The notes below the pieces were generated by a model. It was given only the letters and a program-made list of their open reading frames with translations. It was not told the origin of the DNA and did no database searches. Shown here in pieces: positions 1 to 5,980 of a DNA stretch of 17,364 nucleotides. The stretch is from an uncultured Oscillospiraceae bacterium (lineage in GTDB: Bacteria > Bacillota > Clostridia > Oscillospirales > Oscillospiraceae). Every line of letters begins with the position of its first letter. The first letter of the stretch is position 1. The translations under genes were made by a program, and so were the position numbers. The stretch spans positions 1 through 17,364 of the forward strand of contig CAKTKC010000030.1 of the NCBI GenBank assembly GCA_934569225.1, given 5' to 3'.

Positions 1-1
1 A

Positions 2-1135
2 ATGCTTCGCCCTTTTCTCACCTGCGGCCTTGCAAAACGGGCATCGGGACTTCTGGAAATGGTGAAACTGGAAGCCTGTGTTCCCAACCTGCCGGTACAC
101 GAAGATCGAATCCATGTGGCGAACGGCACACTGTTCCTGAACGGCGAGTTCACCGACCATAAAGAATTCTGCCGCAACCGTCTGCCGGTCAAATATGATA
201 CCAACGCTCCGCAGCCAGTCACATGGCTGCATTTTTTATCGGAACTTTTGGGGGATGAGGATATTCTTACTCTGCAAGAATACCTCGGCTATTGCTTTCT
301 GCCCACTAACCGTGGGCAGACCATGATGCTGCTGAAAGGCAACGGCGGGGAGGGCAAAAGCCGTATCGGCGTGGTGATGCAGAAGATGTTGGGTGACAAC
401 CTGAAAAACGGCAGCATTGCCAAGGTGGAGCGTAGCCCTTTTGCCAGAGCTGATCTGGAGCATCAGCTTGTTATGGTGGACGATGACATGAAGATGGAAG
501 CTCTGAAATCCACCCACTATCTTAAGTCGCTGATTACGGCTGAAATGCCCATGGATTTGGAGCGGAAGGGTGAACAAAGCTATCAGGGGCAGATGTACGT
601 CCGCTTTCTGGCGTTCAGTAATGGCGATCTGGAATCTCTCTATGACCATTCCGATGGCTTCTACCGTAGACAGCTGATCCTATCCGTTAAGAAGAAACCG
701 CTTGACCGTGAGGATGATCCTTTTCTGGCGGACAAGCTCTGTACCGAAATTGAGGGGATCTTCCTCTGGTGCCTGGAAGGCCTGCGGAGACTGATCGATA
801 ATAACTACCGCTTTACCGAAAGTGAACGCACCAAGGATAACCGTGCGGAAGCCAAACGGGAGGCCGACAATGTACTGCTGTTCATGCGTTCGGAAGGATA
901 TATTCGGCTGAAAGCTGACAGCACCATCACTTCTGCCGATTTGTACGCCATCTATACCATGTGGTGCAACGATAACACCTATAAATCATTGGCGGCGCGG
1001 ACGGTCAGCATGACCTTGAAAAAGCACGCCGATGAGTTCGGTATTGAACACGATAATCACATTACGAATCGGCTCGGCAAGCGAGTCAACGGCTTCTGGG
1101 GCGTCGAAGCTTTGGTGACACCGCCTATTTTATGA
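2..1135 (+). CDS. D5/P4-type phage-plasmid primase, C-terminal helicase part (5' end outside window)
   Basis: This is the superfamily 3 helicase half of a primase-helicase of the phage/plasmid P4-like family (DUF5906/D5 type), which starts replication of plasmids, phages and integrative elements. The Walker A motif GNGGEGKS sits at residues 113-120 counted from the first ATG, and the Walker B-like LVMVDDD at 156-162. The residues before Walker A (HVANGTLFLNG) match the usual D5 N-terminal region, so the reading frame very probably continues upstream of the window; the ATG at position 2 is not a convincing start. The C-terminal about 80 residues look like the winged-helix tail of such proteins. 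The stop overlaps an ATG at 1132 (ATGA). The gene leads the element's replication and mobilization genes. Confidence 0.85.
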   Translation: MLRPFLTCGLAKRASGLLEMVKLEACVPNLPVHEDRIHVANGTLFLNGEFTDHKEFCRNRLPVKYDTNAPQPVTWLHFLSELLGDEDILTLQEYLGYCFLPTNRGQTMMLLKGNGGEGKSRIGVVMQKMLGDNLKNGSIAKVERSPFARADLEHQLVMVDDDMKMEALKSTHYLKSLITAEMPMDLERKGEQSYQGQMYVRFLAFSNGDLESLYDHSDGFYRRQLILSVKKKPLDREDDPFLADKLCTEIEGIFLWCLEGLRRLIDNNYRFTESERTKDNRAEAKREADNVLLFMRSEGYIRLKADSTITSADLYAIYTMWCNDNTYKSLAARTVSMTLKKHADEFGIEHDNHITNRLGKRVNGFWGVEALVTPPIL

Positions 1136-1153
1136 GATCAAACACAGAAAACA

Positions 1154-1206
1154 CCATCCCATCCATCCCAAGCATCCCATGTGGGATAGATGGGCGGATG
1201 GGATGG
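1154..1206. repeat. Palindromic ATCCC-repeat block, candidate replication origin
   Basis: The arms CCATCCCATCC (1154-1164) and GGATGGGATGG (1196-1206) are perfectly complementary. Inside them ATCCCAT (1174-1180) faces GTGGGAT (1181-1187). The pentamer ATCCC or its complement therefore occurs many times in 53 bases, giving both an iteron-like and a hairpin character. It lies directly after the primase-helicase gene and before the next ribosome binding site. P4-family primases are known to act at iteron-containing origins; applying that here is inference. It could instead be a transcription or translation control hairpin. Confidence 0.6.
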
Positions 1207-1239
1207 AGAATTTCCAGTTTATCCGCAAAGGAGGATGCA

Positions 1240-1443
1240 ATGGGAAGAATTTATTTTAAGGAGCTACCGCTGTTTCACTTGTACGACGGCAATTTGACCG
1301 GCTCGCAGAAGCTACTGATGACGCTGCTTCTGGTGGATCGGTACGACATTTACGAGCTGAGCTGTCTTGCGCGGATGTGTCCGGAGGACGTGACTACCGA
1401 TCTGGCGGAGCTGAAACGGAAGGGGTATCTGCAAGACAAGTGA
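1240..1443 (+). CDS. Small helix-turn-helix-like protein (67 aa)
   Basis: The start was chosen at ATG 1240 because AAAGGAGG (1227-1234) lies five bases upstream. An in-frame ATG at 1132 would add 36 residues encoded mostly by the palindromic repeat block and has no good ribosome binding site. The 67-residue product ends with a segment (YELSCLARMCPEDVTTDLAELKRKGYLQ) that reads like a winged-helix or helix-turn-helix: helix, turn, recognition helix, then a KGYL wing start. Such proteins after a primase in mobile elements usually act in replication or regulation, but I cannot assign a specific family. Function is unknown. Confidence 0.65.
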   Translation: MGRIYFKELPLFHLYDGNLTGSQKLLMTLLLVDRYDIYELSCLARMCPEDVTTDLAELKRKGYLQDK

Positions 1444-1719
1444 AAACCGGAAAGAAATTTGCGCGGCGGCGAAACGATTCCGCGAAACCGTGCTGCTCGG
1501 AATCGAGTACCGGCTTCACGGATGCGTGTGGGTTTGCATGGTTTCCTGCGAAGTCACGCGGTTCCGGAAAGTCGACACCCCTCGCTTACGAAGAGGACAT
1601 CATCCGCCGCTTTTCCAGCGGATTTCGGGAAAATAGAATATTTCACCACACAGCGAAGCAGGTTTTCGGAAACGCAACCCTGCTTCGCTGTTTTCATCAC
1701 AAAAATTGGGGAGGATTTT
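1444..1719 (+). other. Non-coding spacer with inverted repeats, possible oriT region
   Basis: The spacer lies between the small helix-turn-helix gene and the relaxase operon. It contains ATCCGC (1602-1607) facing GCGGAT (1618-1623) and a 12-base perfect inverted repeat, CAGCGAAGCAGG (1651-1662) against CCTGCTTCGCTG (1679-1690). An open frame crosses the spacer from 1459 but its translation does not look like protein. Origins of transfer for MobV relaxases normally lie upstream of the mob gene, so oriT is a reasonable expectation here; no known nick-site consensus was recognised. Confidence 0.35.
1651..1694 (+). terminator. Hairpin followed by TTTT, possible terminator or transfer hairpin
   Basis: Perfect 12-base arms at 1651-1662 and 1679-1690 enclose a 16-base loop and are followed by TTTTC. 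The stem strength fits an intrinsic terminator upstream of the relaxase operon, but the loop is long and the T-run short. It may instead be part of the origin of transfer. Confidence 0.4.
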
Positions 1720-1938
1720 ATGAGCATCAGAAATGAGATCAAGGCACAGATCGTCCGCGCTGGATTTACCATGCAGGAGCTGGTTGACCGTCTGGCCGAG
1801 GAATATGACTGGAGTGACAGCGTGTCCAACCTGTCTGCCAAGCTGCAAAGGGAGAGCATCCGATACAAGGAAGTTGTGGAGCTGGCCGATGTGCTGGGCT
1901 ATGACATAGTATGGCAGAAACGGAGGGATAACCGATGA
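1720..1938 (+). CDS. Small XRE/DUF6471-like putative DNA-binding protein (72 aa)
   Basis: The start was chosen at ATG 1720, with GGGGAGG at 1708-1714. The product begins MSIRNEIKAQIVRAG and contains a helix-turn-helix-like core (MQELVDRLAEEYDWSDSVSN, then a second helix, ending VLGYDIVWQKR). Proteins of this type are common next to MobV relaxases in Clostridia elements and are often mislabelled in databases. Its stop overlaps the relaxase start (ATGA at 1935-1938), so the two are probably translationally coupled, which suggests an accessory or regulatory role in mobilization. The exact family is uncertain. Confidence 0.75.
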   Translation: MSIRNEIKAQIVRAGFTMQELVDRLAEEYDWSDSVSNLSAKLQRESIRYKEVVELADVLGYDIVWQKRRDNR

Positions 1939-2894
1939 AAGCACAGTATGCCATTCTTCGCTTTGCCAAGTACAAGGGACCGGAGATCGGTCACATTGAG
2001 TCCCACAACGAGCGTACCAAGAAGAAGTATGCCAGCAATCCCGATATTGACACATCCCGAAGCCATCTTAACTTCCATCTGGTATCACCGGAACGCAAAT
2101 ACCGTGCGGAGGCCGAAAAGCAAATTGCTGAAGCAGGCTGCCGTACACGCTCCGACAGCGTGCGGGTGGTGGAAGCCCTGGTGACCGCCAGCCCGGAGTT
2201 TTTCAAGGGCAAGAAGAAATCCGAAGTCAAAGCCTACTTTACAGTGGCGCTGGACTTCATTCAAAAACATCAGTCAAAAGATACGATCATATCCGCCGTG
2301 GTGCATATGGACGAGAAGACTCCCCATATGCACCTTTGTTTTGTCCCGCTGACGGAGGACAAGCGACTCAGCGCCAAAGAAATCGTTGGCAACAAGAAAA
2401 AACTGACATGGTGGCAGGATGAATTTTGGAAGCACATGGTCGGGAAATATCCCGATCTGGAACGTGGCGAGAGTGCCAGTGAGACCGGACGCACGCACAT
2501 CCCGCCGAGGCTGTTCAAGGAGGCCGTGCACCTGAACCGAATGAAGGATCAGATCATGGCGATTCTGAATGACAGCAACCCCTTCAATAAAAAGTCCAAG
2601 GCAGAGGAATTGGAAACGCTGCTGGACAAGTACGTTCCCGGTGTAGAGGCCATGAGGACAAAGCTGAAAAAGTATGACAAGACCTACAAGGAGTTGACCG
2701 CAGAAAATGCAGAACTGGAAAAGGAACTCAACTCTGCATCCCGTGAGAGCATTCAGAAAAAACTGGAGATTCAGCGCAAGCTTTCCGAGCTGGATGAGCT
2801 TCGCCGCACCGTAGATTCCATCCCCGATGCCGTAATCCGGGAATACACCGAGCAGAAATATGTGCATCACGGTCGAATGAATCAGGAAATCTGA
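1935..2894 (+). CDS. MobV-family relaxase (plasmid recombination/mobilization protein)
   Basis: This relaxase nicks one strand at the origin of transfer so that the element can be moved by a helper conjugation system. The N-terminus carries the MobV motif HNER (residues 24-27), equivalent to the catalytic HxxR of pMV158 MobM. It is followed by NPDID (35-39) and SHLN (43-46), then the metal-binding HMDEKTPHMH at 124-133 (H124, H131, H133). Residues about 225-300 are rich in K, E and L with heptad-like spacing and probably form a coiled coil. At 319 residues it is shorter than MobM (494), as usual in this subgroup. GGAGGG at 1922-1927 serves as the ribosome binding site. It is coupled to the upstream 72-residue gene by an ATGA overlap. 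Confidence 0.93.
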   Translation: MKAQYAILRFAKYKGPEIGHIESHNERTKKKYASNPDIDTSRSHLNFHLVSPERKYRAEAEKQIAEAGCRTRSDSVRVVEALVTASPEFFKGKKKSEVKAYFTVALDFIQKHQSKDTIISAVVHMDEKTPHMHLCFVPLTEDKRLSAKEIVGNKKKLTWWQDEFWKHMVGKYPDLERGESASETGRTHIPPRLFKEAVHLNRMKDQIMAILNDSNPFNKKSKAEELETLLDKYVPGVEAMRTKLKKYDKTYKELTAENAELEKELNSASRESIQKKLEIQRKLSELDELRRTVDSIPDAVIREYTEQKYVHHGRMNQEI

Positions 2895-2925
2895 GGCAAT
2901 ACTACTTTTGAAAGAGAGGAATTCT

Positions 2926-3105
2926 ATGGCAGAAATCAAGGAAATGAAGCCGGGCATGACTGAACAGAAAAAGCAGGCTGTCATCGAACAGCTCTGGCTG
3001 ACTTATTACAATGATACGCTATTTGCAAAGGGGCTGATCACGGAAGAACAGCGCAATAAGATGCGTTTGATGATCAAGAGCCGTACTGCTGCAAAGGCGC
3101 GATAA
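2926..3105 (+). CDS. Small SHOCT-like protein (59 aa)
   Basis: The start is at ATG 2926, preceded by AGAGAGGA (2913-2920). The product is a short helical, lysine-rich protein whose second half (NDTLFAKGLITEEQRNKMRLMI) resembles the SHOCT pattern, a short helix, then GLITEEE-like turn and second helix. It sits 31 bases after the relaxase and just before a strong terminator, so it is probably the last gene of the mobilization operon. A role in oligomerisation or as an accessory or excision factor is possible; nothing in the sequence decides this. Confidence 0.7.
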   Translation: MAEIKEMKPGMTEQKKQAVIEQLWLTYYNDTLFAKGLITEEQRNKMRLMIKSRTAAKAR

Positions 3106-3113
3106 AATAAATA

Positions 3114-3155
3114 GGGCGGCAATCGTGAGATACGGTTGCCGCCCAAACTTTTTTT
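3114..3155 (+). terminator. Intrinsic terminator of the mobilization operon
   Basis: GGGCGGCAA (3114-3122) and TTGCCGCCC (3136-3144) form a perfect 9-base GC-rich stem, followed after AAAC by seven T (3149-3155). It stands nine bases after the small SHOCT-like gene and separates it from the recombinase promoter. Confidence 0.9.
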
Positions 3156-3158
3156 GAC

Positions 3159-3184
3159 AACTTTTCAAATCATCTTGAAAAGTT
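3159..3184. promoter_or_regulatory. Perfect inverted repeat over the recombinase -35 box (candidate operator)
   Basis: AACTTTTCAA (3159-3168) and TTGAAAAGTT (3175-3184) are perfect complements separated by six bases. The right arm contains the -35 hexamer (3175-3180), so a bound dimer would block RNA polymerase. The candidate repressor could be one of the element's small DNA-binding proteins or the recombinase itself. Confidence 0.6.
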
Positions 3185-3203
3185 CATTTGTTTGCGATAT
3201 AAT
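3175..3203 (+). promoter_or_regulatory. Sigma-A type promoter for the serine recombinase
   Basis: TTGAAA (3175-3180), a 17-base spacer and a perfect TATAAT (3198-3203) lie 43 bases upstream of the recombinase start. This gives the recombinase transcription independent of the mobilization operon. Confidence 0.85.
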
Positions 3204-3246
3204 GTTTGCTGATAATGATACAGCGAACTTTTTGAAGGAGACCATT

Positions 3247-4935
3247 ATGGATATACATTCTGTCAGACAACAGCTGCGGATGAAAAGCATCTACGATATT
3301 CCGCTTCGGGTAACCTACTATGCCCGTGTTTCCTCAGAATCGGATGAGCAGCTGAACTCTCTGGGCAACCAGATCAGTTATTACGAAGATTTCATCAGGA
3401 AGAACGCTGCGTGGACATTCGTGCCGGGATATATCGACGAAGGGCTGTCCGGTATTTCCACCAAACGCCGTGAGAATTTCAATCGAATGGTAGACGATGC
3501 CGAGACCGGTAAATTTGATCTTGTCATCACGAAGGAAATCTCACGCTTTGCCCGTAATACGCTGGACTCCATCCAGTATACCAGACAGCTGCTGAATGCG
3601 GGAGTAGGTGTCTTTTTCCAGAACGACAACATCAATACCTTTGACGAGGACTCCGAACTTCGTCTGTCCATCATGTCCTCCATCGCACAGGATGAACTCC
3701 GCAAGCTGTCCTCCCGTGTGAAATTTGGGCATCAGCAGGCCATCAAGCAGAATGTAGTGCTGGGCAACAGCCGCATCTTTGGATATATCAAAAATGATGG
3801 CCGTTTGGTTATAGATGAAGATCAGGCGGTGATGGTGCGGCAGCTGTTTGAACTGTATGCTACCGACGAATACTCCATGAAACAGCTTGAAACCCTGTTC
3901 TGGGAAAAAGGATACCGCAACCACAACGGTAAAAAAATTGCCCACTCCACCATGTCGGGCATGATCTCCAATCCCAAGTACAAAGGCTATTACGTGGGTA
4001 ATAAGGTCAAAGTAGTGGATATGTTCACCAAGAAGCAAAAATTTCTCCCGCCGGAGGAATGGGTCATGTTCAAGGATGAAACTGGTGAAATCGTACCGGC
4101 TATCGTTTCCGAAGAAGTGTGGGAGCAGGCTAATGCCGTACTTCGCAGGAGAAGCGAGGATGTGAAGAACCGACAGGGTGTCTGCAATCATGCCAATCTT
4201 TTGACCGGAAAGCTGTTCTGTACCCATTGTGGTACACCTTACTACCGCCGTGACTCCGTGGATCGGCAAGGTAACAAAAATTCCAAGTGGGTCTGCTCCG
4301 GGAAAATCAACAATGGCAAAGGCAGCTGTGATTCCATCCCGATCTATGAAAAAGAACTGATTCCGCTGCTCTTTGAGGTATTCCGTGATACAAGGGAAGC
4401 CTCCGCCGCTATGCTGGAAGAATACGAGCAGATGTACCGTTCCATGACCAGCGACGGCAACATCGGAAAGAAGATCGAAGCTGCACAGGCAACCATTGAG
4501 CTGACCCTGAAAAAGAAAAGCAAGCTGTTGGAATTGGTAGCCCTCGACAGTATCACCCCCGCTGATTTCAAGTCCATGACAACGCAGTGCAACGCCGACA
4601 TCAAAGCCGCTGAACAGGAGCTTGCCGAGCTTCGGGAACAGCAGGAATCCAGCGAGGAGTTCCGCAGCAACATGGAGCGTATCCGCAAGGTGCTTCGGGA
4701 TGCCGAGCGTGACTGTCAAAACGGCGAGATCACCAAGGAATTTATCGATACCTTTATTGATAAAATCTTTGCTACGCCGGAGGGTGACGGCACTATGCGG
4801 CTGGACATCAAGATTTTCACGGGTGAAAGCTGTGAAAAGTATCTGCAAAAACTGAAAAGAAGGGCAAATTTCGAAGGTTGTACGGGTCACACGTTCAAGA
4901 AGATGATCGAGGCTTACGAGCAGGGTCTGCAGTAA
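3247..4935 (+). CDS. Large serine recombinase (integrase/excisionase of the element)
   Basis: This is a 562-residue large serine recombinase that catalyses integration and excision. The start at ATG 3247 has GAAGGAG at 3234-3240; upstream in-frame codons would overlap the promoter. The resolvase domain begins with YARVS, placing the nucleophile at Ser29, and contains SRFARN at 99-104 with conserved arginines. A recombinase DNA-binding domain follows (about 180-300). A zinc ribbon has Cys325, Cys328, Cys350 and Cys361, and a long charged helical segment (about 400-480) matches the coiled coil that controls synapsis direction in this family. Length is normal and the protein appears intact. It is the last gene of the element, facing the acs cluster. 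Confidence 0.95.
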   Translation: MDIHSVRQQLRMKSIYDIPLRVTYYARVSSESDEQLNSLGNQISYYEDFIRKNAAWTFVPGYIDEGLSGISTKRRENFNRMVDDAETGKFDLVITKEISRFARNTLDSIQYTRQLLNAGVGVFFQNDNINTFDEDSELRLSIMSSIAQDELRKLSSRVKFGHQQAIKQNVVLGNSRIFGYIKNDGRLVIDEDQAVMVRQLFELYATDEYSMKQLETLFWEKGYRNHNGKKIAHSTMSGMISNPKYKGYYVGNKVKVVDMFTKKQKFLPPEEWVMFKDETGEIVPAIVSEEVWEQANAVLRRRSEDVKNRQGVCNHANLLTGKLFCTHCGTPYYRRDSVDRQGNKNSKWVCSGKINNGKGSCDSIPIYEKELIPLLFEVFRDTREASAAMLEEYEQMYRSMTSDGNIGKKIEAAQATIELTLKKKSKLLELVALDSITPADFKSMTTQCNADIKAAEQELAELREQQESSEEFRSNMERIRKVLRDAERDCQNGEITKEFIDTFIDKIFATPEGDGTMRLDIKIFTGESCEKYLQKLKRRANFEGCTGHTFKKMIEAYEQGLQ

Positions 4936-4941
4936 CGCAAA

Positions 4942-4980
4942 CAGGGCGCTCCTTCCGAGCGCCCTGCCTTTTCATTTTTA
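4942..4980 (+). terminator. Intrinsic terminator after the recombinase
   Basis: CAGGGCGCTC (4942-4951) and GAGCGCCCTG (4957-4966) form a perfect 10-base stem with a five-base loop, followed by the T-rich CCTTTTCATTTTT. It lies between two convergent genes. On the minus strand no T-run follows the stem, so it mainly serves the recombinase. It also marks the area where the element's end should lie. Confidence 0.85.
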
Positions 4981-5589
4981 CATCTGGCTTTTGATCGTAG
5001 AGATCAGAATGTCCCCCGCCACGACCCGATCTTCCGCGGCGAAGCCTTCCGCAAAGTTGTCGGAATAGATCACCTGGGCGTTTGGGGGGAATTCGTCGTC
5101 CCCTTCCCAGACCAGGATTTGCATCCGATAGCCGCCGATCAGATCGAACTGATAGCCCGCGTCCCCATGAGACAGGGGCAGCGCCTGCATCTTTTTGCAG
5201 GCAGCCTTGAAAGCCGCCAGCCGGGTGCCGAACGTGAAGGCTGCCCGGGTCAGCACGCGGCCGGTGTAGGGCTTGATGTACATCTCCCCCCAGGGCATCT
5301 CCCGGAAGGTCTTCCACTGTCCCTGCCAGGCCACGTCTTTGCTCTCCAGCAGATAGCGCAGCAGAAACGTCTGGGAGGGCAGCGGCGGCAGTGCCCCGCC
5401 ATCCAGAGCGCGGATGGCATAGTCCGGGTGGGCAATGGCAAACGCCCTGCCCAGAAGACCGAGGGTGAATTCCTTCCCGTCCCAGTGGACGTCTGACAGT
5501 CTCGCCGTCACGGCGGCGGGGTTCAGACTGCGGAACAGCTCCGCATAATGGGCAAAGGGGGCTTCTTCTTTGTGGTTTTCTACTTGCAT
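4978..5589 (-). CDS. DUF3786 domain protein
   Basis: The 203-residue soluble protein matches the DUF3786 family in length and pattern: an N-terminal helical part, then a DVHWDGKEFTLGLLGR core, and the C-terminal signature YSDNFAEGFAAEDRVVAGDILI. It has no signal peptide or membrane segment. DUF3786 genes are often found in strict anaerobes near corrinoid or CODH/ACS genes, and this one is the last gene of the acs-side operon, 12 bases after the YaeR-like gene. The ribosome binding site is AAGGAAT-type. Its molecular function is not known. The C-terminus appears complete, so the adjoining mobile element has not truncated it. Confidence 0.85.
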   Translation of the reverse strand: MQVENHKEEAPFAHYAELFRSLNPAAVTARLSDVHWDGKEFTLGLLGRAFAIAHPDYAIRALDGGALPPLPSQTFLLRYLLESKDVAWQGQWKTFREMPWGEMYIKPYTGRVLTRAAFTFGTRLAAFKAACKKMQALPLSHGDAGYQFDLIGGYRMQILVWEGDDEFPPNAQVIYSDNFAEGFAAEDRVVAGDILISTIKSQM

Positions 5590-5601
5590 ATTCCTTATTC
5601 C

Positions 5602-5979
5602 TTAATCGTGTAGTTCCAGAGGCAGACCGTCGGGATCCCGGAAGAATACATAGTGCCCTCCGTTCGTCTTGTCCTCGTGAATCGGTTCCGTCTCAATGCC
5701 CTGTGCGTTCAGCCAGTCCCGAGCCGCCTGAATGTTCGTTACCCGGAAGGCCAAATGCCGTAGACCCAGAGCCTCTGGCAGAGTCAGCCGGGCAGGAGCG
5801 TCGGGCTTGATGAACAGCTCCAGCACCAAATTCCCCAGCCGCAGCATCCGCAGATAATCCCGCTGCTCCGGCCTCCAGACCTGACTCTCCAGAGTGAATC
5901 CCAGCTTGTTGACATAAAAATCCATAGTTCGGGCTTCCTCCGAAGCAATCACCGCCACATGGTGCATTCCCTCCAGCAT
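5602..5979 (-). CDS. VOC-fold metalloprotein, SMU1112c/YaeR glyoxalase I-like
   Basis: This 125-residue protein has a single glyoxalase/VOC fold made of two beta-alpha-beta-beta-beta modules. It closely resembles E. coli YaeR and the SMU1112c group: GMHHVAVIAS near the start, LELF in the middle, GLRHLAF, and the C-terminal FFRDPDGLPLELHD. Candidate metal ligands are the histidine of HHVAV (His6 or His7), Glu54 of LELF, the histidine of LRHLAF and the final glutamate of PLELHD. The start lies one base after the acsV stop, with an AGGAGG ribosome binding site inside the acsV 3' end, so it is co-translated with acsV. The family's substrate is unknown; its place in an acs operon is unexpected. 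Confidence 0.88.
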   Translation of the reverse strand: MLEGMHHVAVIASEEARTMDFYVNKLGFTLESQVWRPEQRDYLRMLRLGNLVLELFIKPDAPARLTLPEALGLRHLAFRVTNIQAARDWLNAQGIETEPIHEDKTNGGHYVFFRDPDGLPLELHD

Positions 5980-5980
5980 G

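Larger units (their letters stand above)
1..4975 (+). mobile_element. Right-hand part of an integrative mobilizable element
   Basis: Five of the six genes here belong to classes typical of mobilizable elements in Clostridia: a D5-like primase-helicase, two small DNA-binding-type proteins, a MobV relaxase and a large serine recombinase. All lie on the plus strand, while the neighbouring acs cluster is on the minus strand. The recombinase is the last gene, and its stop lies only 42 bases from the stop of the chromosomal DUF3786 gene, so one end of the element should fall at about 4936-4977. No type IV secretion genes are visible, which fits a mobilizable rather than self-conjugative element, but the left part lies outside the window. 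The exact attachment site cannot be read without the other end or an empty-site genome. Confidence 0.8.

Noticed and set aside
1132..1239. Upstream start giving the 67-residue protein 36 more residues
   Set aside because: The extension is translated from the palindromic repeat block and lacks a ribosome binding site, whereas ATG 1240 has AAAGGAGG.
1459..1719. N-terminal extension of the 72-residue protein from an ATG at 1459
   Set aside because: The translated spacer does not look like protein, contains hairpins, and ATG 1720 has a strong ribosome binding site.
3154..3159. TTGACA as the -35 box of the recombinase promoter
   Set aside because: It is 38 bases from TATAAT and overlaps the terminator T-run; TTGAAA at 3175 has the right 17-base spacing.
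3541..4890. Long antisense open frame (449 codons) inside the serine recombinase
   Set aside because: It lies fully opposite a clear recombinase with catalytic and zinc-ribbon residues, and its translation resembles no protein.
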